Source: Hymenoscyphus infarciens (lineage: Eukaryota; Ascomycota; Leotiomycetes; Helotiales; Helotiaceae). From it: 64,000 bases of DNA. The notes below the pieces were generated by a model that saw only the letters and a program-made list of their open reading frames with translations, searched no databases and was not told the origin of the DNA. A program made the position numbers and the translations under genes. Positions 45,859-58,032 of the stretch are shown piece after piece. Location of the stretch: positions 62,001 through 126,000 of the forward strand of contig LLCB01000162.1 in assembly GCA_001414345.1 (NCBI GenBank). The letters are read 5' to 3'. Position 1 is the first letter of the stretch. Each line of letters starts with the position of its first letter.

Positions 45859-47284
45859 CTATGCCACCAAGACCTCAGTAGGGAGTTGGTGATAGAGCTG
45901 ATAATCCAACTCCTGTGACCATTCCAAGACAAAGAATTTCGTCAGGGCAACCACCATATCGGGAGTGAAGTCGGTCTTAATTCCCTTTGAGTCCTTTGAT
46001 TTCCTCCAAAACTCGGTGTCATCTTTATTGATGCCCAAAATTTCCTTCGTACCTTCTCCGTGCGAAGCTTCCACGATAGCAACGACAACCCTGACCAAGT
46101 CTCCACTATTACCACCAGCTGAAATGATTGATGATTCAGCCATTTCCCCCATAGAATCATGCACAAAGTTCTCCTCCCAACCCATCTTGACCAAGCTCCC
46201 CTCAACCATAGGAAATTCTTCTTTCAACATGGTTCCTAGCTGGGACCGGTAAAGATTCATAACTGAAGTTCCATAAGCAAGGAGAATATCTCGTAGTCCT
46301 CTATGCATCGACCATGAGAGTTGAGACCAAGGAAGACAATCCAAAGCCTTCGCCAATAGCTGCTGCACTTCTTCTGGGACGAAGATCGTAGCTAAAACAT
46401 TTTCCGAATCCAAAAACGGGACTTCAAGCTTGAAATTTCCCTCTGGCTTCGTATCACAGGGTATTAAAACCAATAAATCCACCTCAAAGACTTTTCCACC
46501 CATCATATTGTATAAATGGCGAGTCCCATGAGCACCGGGAAACCCCTTCTTTCGTTCTTGCAAATTCCAAGGTCCCTTTCCCTTGGCTCGACCTGGGAAT
46601 GCAAGTTTCCAAGATCTTCCATCTGAGACAATCCCACAAAGCATTTCTATACACTTATCTACACGCACAGGAAAGCTCGCGGGATAGACATCTGTCTCGA
46701 TCTTGTGACTATCGTGTGCCGCGAGAGAGACTACGCATGGTTTTCCGATGGGCCACGCAATGCCCCATTGTCCACCATAAGAGGGGTATGCAGAACGATA
46801 ACCCGAAGCAGAGGAATAGCTGAATGTGGGACGGGCGTTGGTCAAGGCGAATAAAGTGAGCAATGTTGTGCGGGAGATCTTGATGCAGAGTTTTCCTTCG
46901 TGAAACGTCAAAGGTTCAAACGGAGACTGGTTGGGGTTTGGATGCGCTCTCTGATGGTGTACTCATGTGGATGACACTCATTATGGTGGACCATGAACTT
47001 GTTCCTCTTTCTCTTAGTGGTAGTCGGGACACTTGAACGTCATTGATACCACAAAACTTGTCTGCGAGTCTCGCGGTGATCGCTGGTCCCAGAGGGGGGG
47101 TTGGATTGCTCAATATCCTCCAGTTTAACTTGGGATTGTACCAAGGTCCGAGCTGTAATTTAACATCGTAATCCTTCAAAATGGCAGAACGAGTGTTTTG
47201 TTCCTTCATGTATAGGACAATGGCTGCAATTGCCAGCCCATACGAAGCACCCTGCAAGAGTTGAGTATTTTGGAAGGATGACAT
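45859..47284 (-). CDS. Hypothetical protein with N-terminal membrane segment
   Basis: The proposed model has two exons, 47284-47033 and 46950-45859, joined in phase to 447 residues. Read unspliced, the first frame stops at 46916-46918 and the second has no good start. Splicing a GTGTCC donor (weak) to a CATCAG acceptor over 82 nt solves both. Residues 12-26 (GASYGLAIAAIVLYM) could be a membrane segment or anchor. The rest is a soluble-looking globular protein with strands such as GKLCIKISRTTLLTLFALTNA, IGKPCVVSLAAH, and helices near the end. No domain is recognised. The gene stands alone between two transposon complexes but shows ordinary codon use and no RIP damage. An alternative is two separate genes or a frameshifted one. 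Confidence 0.62.
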
Positions 47285-47550
47285 TCTTAGAATCTAAAAC
47301 ACTTAGTGTTCTATTTTTGACCTGGATACTCCGAAAGTTAGGCGAACTTACCTTTGGTAATTAAAGACTCGCGGTCCGCGGAGGTGAAGAAAGAAAACGA
47401 ACAATCTGGAAGTTTATTCAATGAACGAGCCTTCCAATTTTAGTTGCAGAATGGTGATAACAAGAGGAAGGCCGAAAACCTATTGAGTTTTAGCTCATGA
47501 ATAGAGAGAGCCGATTGGTGGCAGAAAATTGGCTTGGCTGCAGAAGTGAG
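47285..47550. promoter_or_regulatory. Promoter side of the island gene
   Basis: 266 bp of normal composition between the gene start and the target duplication of the next element. No motif is recognised. Confidence 0.35.
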
Positions 47551-47558
47551 GCGTTACT

Positions 47559-50500
47559 ATGGTAGCTGTTAGCAACCCTCTCGGACATTTTAGAAAATCG
47601 ACTTTTTAGCGTATTAGCGCCTAAATATATAATAATTTAAAGTACTCTACTACTACCTTTTATACTTAATTATACTTTAAAATTAAGAGAATTATATATT
47701 AAGGCTATTCGATTATACTAAAATTATATATACTTAATTATTATAGAAGTTATAGTTATTAAAAAGATACGATTTAAGATCTCTACTTCTATATATCTTA
47801 TGCTCTAGCTCCTACTATTATCCTCTTACTACTACTTTTATATACTTATAGATTTATAATTCTCTTTTATATACCTCTTCTATATACTATTACTACTATA
47901 CCTTTTTACCTTATTTATAGAAAGCTTATTAGTAGTATCTTTTATAGTAAATGTAGCTATAACTAAAATACTACTATATCTTAAGCTAAGCTAAGCTCTA
48001 AAAGCCTTAAATTTAAAAGGAACCTACTATAAAATTTAAGAGTATCTCTAAGAGTAAGAAAGTAATTAAATTACTCTTCTCTTTTAATAATAAGCGCTAG
48101 TAAGATTATAATAGTAATAACTTCTCTACTACTAATTCGTTAAAGTTTAGAGATTATACTAAGGAGGCTATTAAGCTAAGAGATAAGGCTAGAAAGAAGG
48201 ATAAAGCTACAAAGAATCGACTTAAAGAGAGAGACGACTTTAGTCTTAATCTTTACTATTAAAAGAAGGCTATCTTCTACTAAACTATTTATATATAGTT
48301 ATATAAGCGTCTTTTAAAAAAGGCTACTTTTATAAGTACTATAGTAATCTATTAATTTAAGAAAGACATACTAATTAGTACTAGAGACTAGGTTAATAAG
48401 TTTTTATAAAAACTTGTTAATTTATTAAACATATATACTAAGTATAACGAAGTATATTAGAAGGTACTATAGAAGAAGTTTAATAGTAGAAAGGCTAAAT
48501 TCGAGATCTTAATAAGTAGTACTTAGCTTATAGTAATCTACGTCTTTAAAGAAGTAGATATAGAGGATAGTATAATAGTAGCTAATCTTAAGAGTATATA
48601 TAAGCCTAAATAAGTAATATATATCTTCTTTCTAGTAATCTATAAAGAGGAGTTACTATTTATTAAAAAGGAGAAACTAAAGCTGAAAAAGAGTAAGAAG
48701 GCGTTATTACTATTACTAGCGATTTATAAGATATTTACTAGCAAAAGGTTAGCTTAATTATTATCTTTATTTAAAAGTTTAAACTTATTAAATTCTAAGG
48801 CTAAATCGTCTATTAAGAAGACTAAATTAGAGCCTTTAGTAGAAGAGGATAAGCTAGTTAAATTCGAGGCTTTAGAAGAGGTATTACTAGTAGTAAAGAA
48901 TAAGATAGTAAAGGACGAGGTAGTAAAGAGTAAGCTAGAGATTAATTATAGAGGTATAGAAAAGAGGTTATCTTATACTTTTAAGCGATTTAAACCTCTT
49001 ATATACTAGTATTAAGCCTTAATTTTAGTTAGAATTTATTTAAAATAGAGTTTTCTTCTTTTAGTATAGTAATATTAATATTTTACTTATCTTTTATTTC
49101 TTTTATTTTAAATTAAAAATAAGAGCTATTTAGATATAAATAAACACTTTCTCTTATAAAAAGTATTTAATTAGACGTTATTATAATACTCTAAAGTAGC
49201 TTTATAGTAAGTAAGGTTATTAAGAAGTTTCTCTTACTTTTTAAAAAATCGTATTATATAACTCTAATATTATATTAACTCTACTAGAACCCTATCTTAC
49301 TATAAGTTTAAAAATAATTATATACTTAAATTAATTAACTTTATATCTAAATTACATTTCTCTTTTATTTCTCTTATATTTCTATCTAGTTCTTTTAAAT
49401 AGCTCTTAGTTATAATAATTAGCCTAGTAAAGTAGGTAGTAGCTAGAAAGGAGTTATATAATTTATATATAATAAAAGGAAAGCCTCTTATATATATAAT
49501 AGAAAGAATAGCTATTAAAGAGTTAATTATAAAGTAAGTTAAATTTATTCTATTACTATAAAGTAAATATATATTAATATTTAATAGTAAAAAGACCTTT
49601 TAATATAAGTTTAAGGCTTAGAACTTTCTTATAAAAATTCCTAATATTATTAATAATCTAAAAGCTATTTAATTAGCTACAAAGTTATAGTATAAGGACT
49701 TTACTTATAAGAAAATCTTATATATACTTAATTAATTTAAAAGTATACTAATATTTAATTAATAGCTTTAAAAGCTTTAAATATATTAAAAGCTCCTACT
49801 TTATTAAATAGAACCTTCTATATTTAAGTAAGATACTACTCTTATTAATACTATTATAAATAAATTTAAATCTAGCTAGGTAATCTAATATAGCTATTAT
49901 ATTATATATATTTACCTTTATTATAAGCTAGGCTTCTTTATTAGTAAAAGAGAGATTACTTAATTAAATTAGTAAATAGTACCTATATCTACTAAGGCTA
50001 AGAAGAATATTCTTAAGAGAGTTTATAAGTAGTTTATTATTAAGAGACTAAATTAGATATAAAGTATTAATAGCTATAATAAATTATTCTTCTATAGCTT
50101 CTAGATATATAGATTTATTAACGCCTACTTATATAAGATATTAAGATATTTTATTAGCCTTTTTAACTATACCTAGGTTATAGTTATAAAGTACTACTTT
50201 TAATTAGTATATAAATATAGCTTCTTAAAAATAATATAAATAGATAAAGATATAGAGACTCTTTTAATAGTAGTATACTATCTTCTTTTATAGTATAAAA
50301 AGAAGCCTAATTTAAAGATATTAAAGACCTAGGTATATAATACTTCTACTAAAAACTAGTATATTAAGTAATAGTAGTATACTCTAATTAATTAATAAAC
50401 TTCTTAGTAGATAAGATACTTTTAAGTATTTAAATAAAAGAGTCTTTTTAATAGTTTAAAGTATAATTAAATTATCTTATAATATATTTATATAAACGTT

Positions 50501-51393
50501 ATCTACTACTAGATTAACGAGTTTATTAAGACTTATAATATATACTCTATTTAAAAGTAATATTAGTAATAGTAGGAAGTATTATAAGAGAAGCTAGATA
50601 AGATATATAATTATTAAAATAATAATACTAGAAACTATAAGTATAAAGCTAATCTAGAGATATAGAAGAATCTCTAAGAGAAGGTCTCTTTTTATAATAA
50701 TATTAAGTATTTTAATAATAATACTTATATAATATATAATAAGATTAAAATAAGTTAGCTTAAAGCTAGTAACAAAGACTTTAACTTTTTTAATAAGATA
50801 TAGTTAAGGCTTAATATACTATATACTCGATTTTACTTATATCTTTATATAGAATTATATACTAAGAGGTATATTTATTAAATAAAGGAATTAGTTATAC
50901 TAATAGAAGAGAAAGACCTTATTAATACTATAAAGGCTCTTATACTTAAGATAGAGAAAGAGATAGATAATAGACTTAGGTATTATAATAGAGAGTATAA
51001 ATAAGACGTTATAGTATATATAGATACTAACTAGCTTTTATAAAATAACTAAGAGTAATATATTAAACTTAATAAAGAAGAAGAAGAGGAAGTAAAAGAA
51101 GATAATAGTAGTAGAATATACTTCAAGCTTAGTTCTCTTAAATAAGTAGATTTTAAATTATCTAGAGTATTATTAGAAGAGATATAAATACTAGTTTTAA
51201 AGCGCTAATAATACTATAATTTATTAAATATATATACTTTTAGTATACCTAAATAGCCTTAATATATAATTCTCTTAACTTTAAAGTATAATTAAGTATA
51301 AAAGGTAGTAGTAGAGTACGTTAAATTATAATATATTTAGACGTAAAAAGTCGATTTTCTAAAATGTCTAAGAAGGTCGCTAATAGCTACTAT
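47559..51393. mobile_element. RIP-degraded 3.8-kb transposon with about 50-bp terminal inverted repeats
   Basis: The left end begins ATGGTAGCTGTTAGC and the reverse complement of the right end begins ATAGTAGCTATTAGC. Matching continues about 50 bp to CTTTTTA, with the right copy carrying mainly RIP-type changes. GCGTTACT (47551-47558) and ACGTTACT (51394-51401) flank it, an 8-bp duplication with one G/A difference. The size, the inverted repeats and an 8-bp duplication would suit a hAT-type element, but the end bases are not typical and the transposase is unreadable, so the assignment is tentative. Confidence 0.72.
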
Positions 51394-51639
51394 ACGTTAC
51401 TAGGGTAAAGTAGTATCCTAGTATAGTATTCTCTCTACTATAGATATATAAAAAGAAGCGAGCCCGAGCCTTAGAAGGGCTAGGTTATAACGTTATAACT
51501 AGCTCTCCTAAGGGCTATATAACTTATCTAACGTTAGTATAACCACGTCGCCTTCTAAGCTTTGTTAGCGCGTAGGTATTACGTATAAAATCAGCCTTTA
51601 ATAGTATTAAAAGAAACGTAACTAAAAAGACTAAAAACC

Positions 51640-51945
51640 TATAATACGTACTTTTAGTATATAATAAACTAAAAACCATCTACTTTTAGTATTTAATAGA
51701 CTAAAAGTCTTCTTTAGTATAATCTTTTTAATAAATTAATTATTTATTTATATATTTTTAGTCTTTTATAGACTTAAAATTGTCTTTAATATAATCTTTT
51801 TAATTAACTAATTATTAATTTATATACTTTTAGTCTATAATAGACTAGAAACCACCTACTTTTAATATATAATAGACTAAAACTCCTCTTTTATACAACT
51901 TTTCCAATTAACTAATTATTTACTTATATACTTTTAGTCTATTAT
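51640..51945. repeat. Left subterminal palindrome array
   Basis: Repeats of about 35-110 bp, each with a variant of the palindrome CTTTTAGT-CTATAATAG-ACTAAAAG. The array is cut by the LTR element at 51946. Confidence 0.75.
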
Positions 51946-52297
51946 TATAATAGCACGAAATATACACAACTATAGAAGAGGCATATAGGAGTGCGTTTAG
52001 CAGAATAACGTATGTAAATACTAGGCTCTAATATAGAAGAAAAGGCTAAACTGGCCTTTTCTGACTCTAGGAGTAGGCTACTATATACAAGAGGTTTTAG
52101 ACGATACAAAAGGGGTACGAAACCGAACAACGTTATACGTCGGCTAATATAAAAGCCCGAACCCTACGAAGTACGTCTGAAAGCTCGGACGTATGTAACC
52201 TTCCTAAATTAGACAATGTAAAACAACAACTGCCGAAAGCTAATATATACGGCATATGCTACGTAATATCGGCTATATAGGACGGCATGCTGTTACA
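51946..52297 (-). repeat. Left LTR of the nested element
   Basis: 352 bp, a direct repeat of 55500-55851. A 61-codon frame within it recurs in the other LTR and is not a gene. Confidence 0.82.
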
Positions 52298-52719
52298 TCC
52301 CTCTCTCTTAAAAAAGACTCGTCCTAAGTCTTCTATCTCTTATCGTTTAAGGCTAAATCGGGATAGTGTAAGTGTTATATTATTGTGTTGTTGTAAGTTG
52401 GTTAGGGTCTAAATCGTAGCTAACCCGAGTTTATAGATGCTTTGTTTATTATAATTTGTTATAAGCGAGACGAGATGTTGAGATGTCGATTTTGGGTCTG
52501 AATCGTAACCGTAGATGCTTGCAAAGAGACTTCGTTTCCAATCCTTTAATATTAAAACAAGCATTCGCGTCTGCTAAAAGAGTGTAGTCCGATCTGACTA
52601 GTAGGTCAGAGAAAGTTTAAAGTTCAAAGTTCAAAAAGTTCAAAAGTTCAGAGTAAAATCAGAAAAAAAGTTCAAAAGTCGAAGGTGAATTCAGAGTAGA
52701 GTCGGAAGCGAACATTAAG

Positions 52720-53690
52720 AGGTAACGTTGTAGGTGATAGTGATAACTTAGTTAAGAGCTTACTTCGAGAGCGTACTGATTCGTATCTGATTCGAAGAAT
52801 TTAAATGAAAAAAGAACTTCTGGCCTGGCTAGAAGTGAAAGAAAGTAGGAAAGAAAAAGTTTAGAATAGTTGGACACGAATTCAAAGTAGAGTCGGAGGT
52901 CGTTTTAGTCGAGAGGTAGTGATAACTTAGTTAAGAGCTTACTTTCCCTTTAAGGGTGTATCGATTTGTATCTGATTCGTCTAAACATAGGTTAGTAGAA
53001 GTTTAAAGTAAAGTTAGATAGTACTCGGTCAGGATTGATAGTGATAACTTAGTTAAGAGCTTACTTCTTTGTTTTGTCTTAATAGAAAGCGTATTTTAAC
53101 CGATTTGTATCTGATTCGTCTAAACGAAAAAAGGAACTTCTGGCCTAGCCAGAAGTGAAAAGAAAGTAAAGAAAGTAAAGACTGTAAGACTCTGTACTAG
53201 AGTCGGTGGGGTTTCGGCTGGTCTAAAGAGGAAGTTGTTACCGAAGTTGTTGTATTGAAATTCTTATCTAAGTAACCGGGGATAATAAATAAGGTAGTTT
53301 TAGCTGGTTAAATGAACTTAATGCTGAAGTTGTTAAAGTTAAAATTATTATCTAACGTTTAGGATAATAACAGGTGGGGTTTTGGCTAGTTAAAGGATTT
53401 TGTTGTTGAAGTTGTTGTACTATCTGAAGTTCAGGATAATAAAAGGTAGGGATTCGGCTGGTTAAATGAACTTGATGCTTAAGTTGTTGTATTATCCGAG
53501 TAACTGGGGATAATAAAAGGGATGGTTTCAGCTAGTCAAAAGACTTGATGCCGAATTTGAAATTGTTGTCCGAAGTTCAGGATAACAAGAGGAGGGGTAG
53601 TTTCGGCTGGTTAAAAGAGTTTGTTGCCGAATGTTGAAAACGCTGTCCGAAGTTTAGGACAAAAAAAAGGGGTATAGTTTCGGGTACGAC
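52720..53690. repeat. Two families of tandem repeats inside the nested LTR element
   Basis: The first family has the core GTGATAACTTAGTTAAGAGC at about 52741, 52920 and 53041, with a diverged copy near 54284. Each is followed within some 30-50 bp by GATTTGTATCTGATTCG or a close variant. The second family, at about 53205-53690, is about seven units of 55-75 bp with GGATAATAA, then TTTCGGCTGGTTAAA and a TTGTT end. Confidence 0.75.
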
Positions 53691-54380
53691 ATGTATCGGT
53701 ACTGTCGTAGGAACTGTGTTGCTCAGGCCTGTAGGCCGCCTCGTTCCCTTCAAGGTACTTAAGGACTTAATCGTCATCTTCCGATTTCAGAAGAAGAGTC
53801 GCTGTCGTATCGTAGGGGATTCAGAGCTGAACTGGACAAGGATGGAGGGGTATTCTTTTAAACCAGAGTGCTAATTGTAAGTAACTTAGCGTTTCAGCGT
53901 ATCTCCTTATCCATAGCTAAAAGATCGTTCACCATTTCAGTAAAGTTGTAATTCTAGCATCTCTTAAAAGTAGTAGACGCGTTTTAGAGCTAAGGTGTAA
54001 TCTTGTCTGGTCCCACATATAAAAGAACTCTTCCGACTCTGGTATCTCTCCGAGTATGGCTGTACTTGAAAAGTAACTTTTTGAAGTTAGTAAAAGTTTC
54101 TTCAGCGTAATCTTCTAATTCCTAATTCCACTTCTATCTCTTTTAACCTTTATACCGGCGGGGACTCGGTCCGTAACCGAGTAATTCGTATTTTTTTTTT
54201 TTTTTTTCGTTCGCTGGTAGAGGTATTTTCGAAGAAAGTTCAGAGTCGAGTCGGATAATGTTTAGTCGGGATTGACAAAGGTAGCGATAACTTAGCTAAG
54301 AGCTCGCTTCTATGTTTCGTCCTGATAGAAAGCGTATTTCGACTGATTTGTATCTGATTTGAGATTCGAGGGAAGTGGTA

Positions 54381-55160
54381 GGAAGGTATTAGGGGCAGCG
54401 GTGTCCCTTAAGCGAAAGAGGTCTAAAGGCGAAGGAGGGTTGGATCGAGGAGGGTTTGGAGGTGGGATTTGGTTAACTTTGAAGTTTGCTTGTAATTTTG
54501 TCCTCCATCTCTCTGACCGATCGTTTTATTCTTTATGTGCCGCTATCTCGTCTGTATATTATCTGCATTTAAGAAGTCCTGCTAGTCTCTTCGACCTTTA
54601 TTATTTCTTTAGGATCTTCTAGATCTTAATATATAGGTGTGATTTAGAAAGGGTTTAGAGGGTCTTTTAAAAAGGGGGGTAGCCCTGGAAGGGGGTTGTC
54701 GCTCGACGCTATTTAGCGGAACTAGGTTCGACATTTCAAAGATGTTGATAGGGGGTATGTTGGAAGGTATTAGGGGCAGCTGCTCGTAGCTAAAAGAGGT
54801 ATGAATTCGAGCTTAGAAGCAGAAGAGGGTTCGATTAAGGAGGGTTCGAAAGAGGGTTAGATCAGGGAGGGTTTAGAGGTAAAGCGATTTATTAACTTTA
54901 AATTATAAGTTCGCTTATACTCTTTTCTAGCTTAGCTAGCTAATCCTTTATTTCTTAATTCTCTACTTCTAAAGCTTATATAACTAACTACATCTAGTCT
55001 ATATTTAAGAAGTCTTGCTTGTCTTTGTTCTTTTATTAAGATCTTCTAGATCTTAGTATATAGATACTATTTAGGCGGCTTTTAGAAGAGTGTCTTTTGG
55101 TAAGGGGGATAGTTTTAGAAGGTTATTTAACGCCTTATAGTAGAACTAGGTTCGACATCT
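54381..55160. repeat. Tandem duplication with a 381-bp period
   Basis: GGAAGGTATTAGGGGCAGC occurs at 54381 and again at 54762. The order of later phrases (GGAGGGTT, TCTTCTAGATCTTA, AACTAGGTTCGACAT) is kept in both copies. The second copy is more AT-rich, as if RIP had struck it harder. Confidence 0.72.
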
Positions 55161-55499
55161 TTATTAATTTTTAGAGGGGGGGGGGTAAGGTTAGGTTTAG
55201 AAGCCTTTATAATAACTATAAAGTCGACTTATTCACTAATCCTAGGGTTATTAGAATTCTCAGGAACACTTAGCGTATTCTAATCTCTTAATATATACTG
55301 AAACACGATTTTTACTAGCTATCTATATAAATACTAAACCCTAGTATCACTAGCCGTCTAGGTGGTCTCTAATTACCTAGCTATTTAAAGATATGTCGTA
55401 ATAGTCTAATTCAGGCCTAAAAAAGAAACAAAAGCGATAATAAGCTTGAAAGAGATATTATTAAGGCCGTCACTAGCAAAGAAGAGTTTAGCCTTTTTA

Positions 55500-55851
55500 T
55501 ATAATAGTACGAAATATATATAACTATAGAAGAGGTATATAGGAGTACGTTTAGCAGAATAACGTATATAAATACTAGGCTCTAATATAGAAGAAAAGGC
55601 TAAACTAGCCTTTTCTGACTCTAGAAGTAGACTACTATATACAAGAGGTTTCAGACGATACAAAAGGGGTACGAAACCGAACAACGTCATACGTCGGCTA
55701 ATACAAAAGCCCGAACCCTACGAAGTATGTCCGAAAGCCCGGACGTACGTAACCTTCCTAAATTAGACAATGTAAAACAACAACTGCTGAAAGCTAATAT
55801 ATACGGCATATACTACGTAATATCGGCTATACAGGACGGCATACCGTCACA
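55500..55851 (-). repeat. Right LTR of the nested element
   Basis: 352 bp, a direct repeat of the left LTR. It is followed directly by the ATTAT duplication and the resumed palindrome array. Confidence 0.82.
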
Positions 55852-55856
55852 ATTAT

Positions 55857-56560
55857 AGACTAAAAACTACCTACTTTTAGACTATTATAGACTAAAAACA
55901 ACCTACTTTTAGTCTAGTATCTACTAGAAACCATCTAATTTTAGTCTATAATTAACTAAAAGTCCTCTTTTATATAATCTTTCTAATAAATTAATTAATT
56001 ATTTATATACTTTTAGTCTATTATAAACTAAAAACCATCTACTTTTAGTCTATAATAGACTAAAGGTCCACTTTTATATAATCTTTCTAATTAACTAATT
56101 ATTTATTTATATGCTTTTAGTCTATTATAGACTAAAAATCACCTACTTTTAGTAGATAATAGACTAAAAGTCCTCTTTTATATAATCTTTCTAATTAACT
56201 AATTATTTATTTATATGCTTTTAGTCTATTATAGACTAAAAACCACCTACTTTTAGTCTATTATAGACTAAAAACCATCTACTTTTAGTATATAATAGAC
56301 TAAAAGTCCTCTTTAATATAATCCTTTTACTTAATTATTTATTATTTATATACCTTTAGTATATAATAGACTAAAAGTCCTCTTTAATATAATCTTTTTA
56401 ATTATTTAATTATTTAATTATATATCTTTCGTCTATTATAGACAAAAGACTACCTACTTTTAGTCTATAATAGACTAAAAACCATCTACTTTTAGTATAG
56501 AATAGACTAAATGTCTTCTTTAAACTAATGTTTTTAAATACTTAATTAATTACTTATATA
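55857..56560. repeat. Right subterminal palindrome array
   Basis: Roughly ten units carry a TTTTAGTCTAT-ATAGACTAAAA palindrome, alternating with ACCACCTAC and CCTCTTT(T/A)ATATAATC spacers. It is the continuation of the left array. Confidence 0.78.
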
Positions 56561-58032
56561 CTTCTAGTTTATTAATTATTTAAAATATAATTCTTTTATT
56601 CTATTATATATTAAATATCTCTAGAACTTATCCCTTTTAAGCCTTCTACTCTATTCTCTACTAAACGTATATATAGAAATATATATTTAATTAAATAATA
56701 TATAATACTTTTTAGTCCTTTTAGTCACGTTTCTTTTAATACTGTTAAAGGCTGATTTTATATATAATACCTACGCGCTAATAAAGCTTAGAAGGCGACG
56801 TGGTTATACTAACGTTAGACGAGTTATATAGCCCTTAGGAGGGCTAGTTATAATGTTATAACCTAGCCCTCCTAAGGCTCGGGCTCGCTTCTTTTTACAT
56901 GCCTGTGGTGGTGAAGAAATAATAGCAACGTTGCTCGAAAATTCAAATGGCGGGCATCGCATTCGGAATTGTCCTTCCAGGTTCCATGATGATTCTAGCG
57001 GGTTGTCTAATATCTTGAACCCTGAACTTCGATGCGAGGAAATTGGACGACCTGTGGATACTCGAGGCGATTTTGGAGCTGCCTCGTCATTTCGTAGGTA
57101 TTTTCCGATGCGGTTAATGAGAATGCAGGAAATAGGACTGCCTACTGCATTATGTCTCTGCGCATTGGGATTCATTGATAGATACCTGCGTTTGTACTTT
57201 AAACGATACTCGCAGTGCTCAAATTTTATGCTGGTCATTCTGCTATCCATAAACTGTCGGGAGTGAGATGGACGAACAACGAGAACATAAAGAACAGAAT
57301 AAAACAATTGAATAAACAACTTGCGTCGGTTGAATTCGAGAAAGAATTTATTGTACACAAGCATATATGTATCACCAGCTTAATCCAGGAGGTCAAAGTC
57401 GACCGACTAGAAAGTAAATTGGCAAATACTTGTACATGCTGCAGTGATGCAAGAAGCCCCATGCAAATGTGAATTTGGATAGGATCCGAAATCCAAATCC
57501 GGCGCCGGATATTGACAATCAACCCTTTCTCTGGTTCCAATTTCCAATTTCCAATTTCCAATTCCAATCTCCAAATAAAAGGAATCCACCTACTCACGGT
57601 GCGTTGTACGGCCAGAGTGACCACCTCATGGTGGATGAAGTGGCAGGTCATGATTCGGGTGCGGTGGGAGACGACGTGGATGCGCTGTTCAACAGATGAT
57701 CATGGCAGCCCAAGATTGCCCAAAATTGCCCAATCCCTCCGCGCTTCGCGTAGAGCCTTACTGGACTGCAGAAGCAATGTCACAGTGCTGCAAAGAAGTG
57801 ACTGTGGTGACTGTGGGGGTGGGTAGGAGTGGGTGGCAGAAAGCAATGCACACTGCTCAAATCCGGCATATTCGTGCCATTCGTGCAATTTCACCTTGCG
57901 GTGGATTGGCGGCAAATGGATTATGAACAGGCGGAGCCAAAAGGGGGAATTGTGCATCATCGTCGCCATTCATCGAGGCGATGAGTCGACAACGAAGTCT
58001 GGAAATCCCCTTGGCTTGGCACCCATTTGACA

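Larger units (their letters stand above)
51946..55851 (-). mobile_element. Nested, apparently non-coding LTR element, 3.9 kb (LARD-like)
   Basis: Two 352-bp direct repeats (51946-52297 and 55500-55851) with identical length and transition-only differences are flanked by ATTAT on both sides (51941-51945, 55852-55856). On the minus strand the LTR starts TGT(A/G)AC, and a purine tract AAGAGAGAGGGA lies directly before it, as expected of a polypurine tract. The interior is much less AT-rich than the host element. It has no frame resembling gag or pol and is dominated by tandem repeats. Such a structure matches a large retrotransposon derivative moved in trans by another element. Confidence 0.82.
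51449..56897. mobile_element. Element with about 190-bp inverted termini and palindrome arrays, interrupted
   Basis: TAAAAAGAAGCGAGCCCGAG opens the element at 51449 and its reverse complement closes it at 56897. Similarity runs about 190 bp inward with only transition differences. Each terminus itself holds a hairpin (GGAGGGCTAG...CTAGCCCTCC type). Inside the termini are arrays of a TTTTAGTCTATAATAGACTAAAA-type palindrome (51640-51945 and 55857-56560). Subtracting the LTR element inserted at 51946-55851, the host element is about 1.5 kb with no coding frame. TA at both edges would fit a TA target, which cannot be distinguished from the repeat itself. Confidence 0.8.

Noticed and set aside
51945..52130. 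61-codon minus-strand frame, repeated at about 55500
   Set aside because: The same peptide occurs in both LTRs; it is repeat sequence rather than a gene.
54359..54622. 87-codon plus-strand frame
   Set aside because: It lies in the first unit of the 381-bp tandem duplication and is not kept in the second.
55857..56560. Regularly spaced palindromes resembling a CRISPR array
   Set aside because: The spacers are themselves repeated and the array continues the subterminal repeats of a transposon in a eukaryotic genome.
56804..57364. 186-codon minus-strand frame
   Set aside because: It runs across the element boundary at 56897, joining transposon and flank, so it is a chance fusion.
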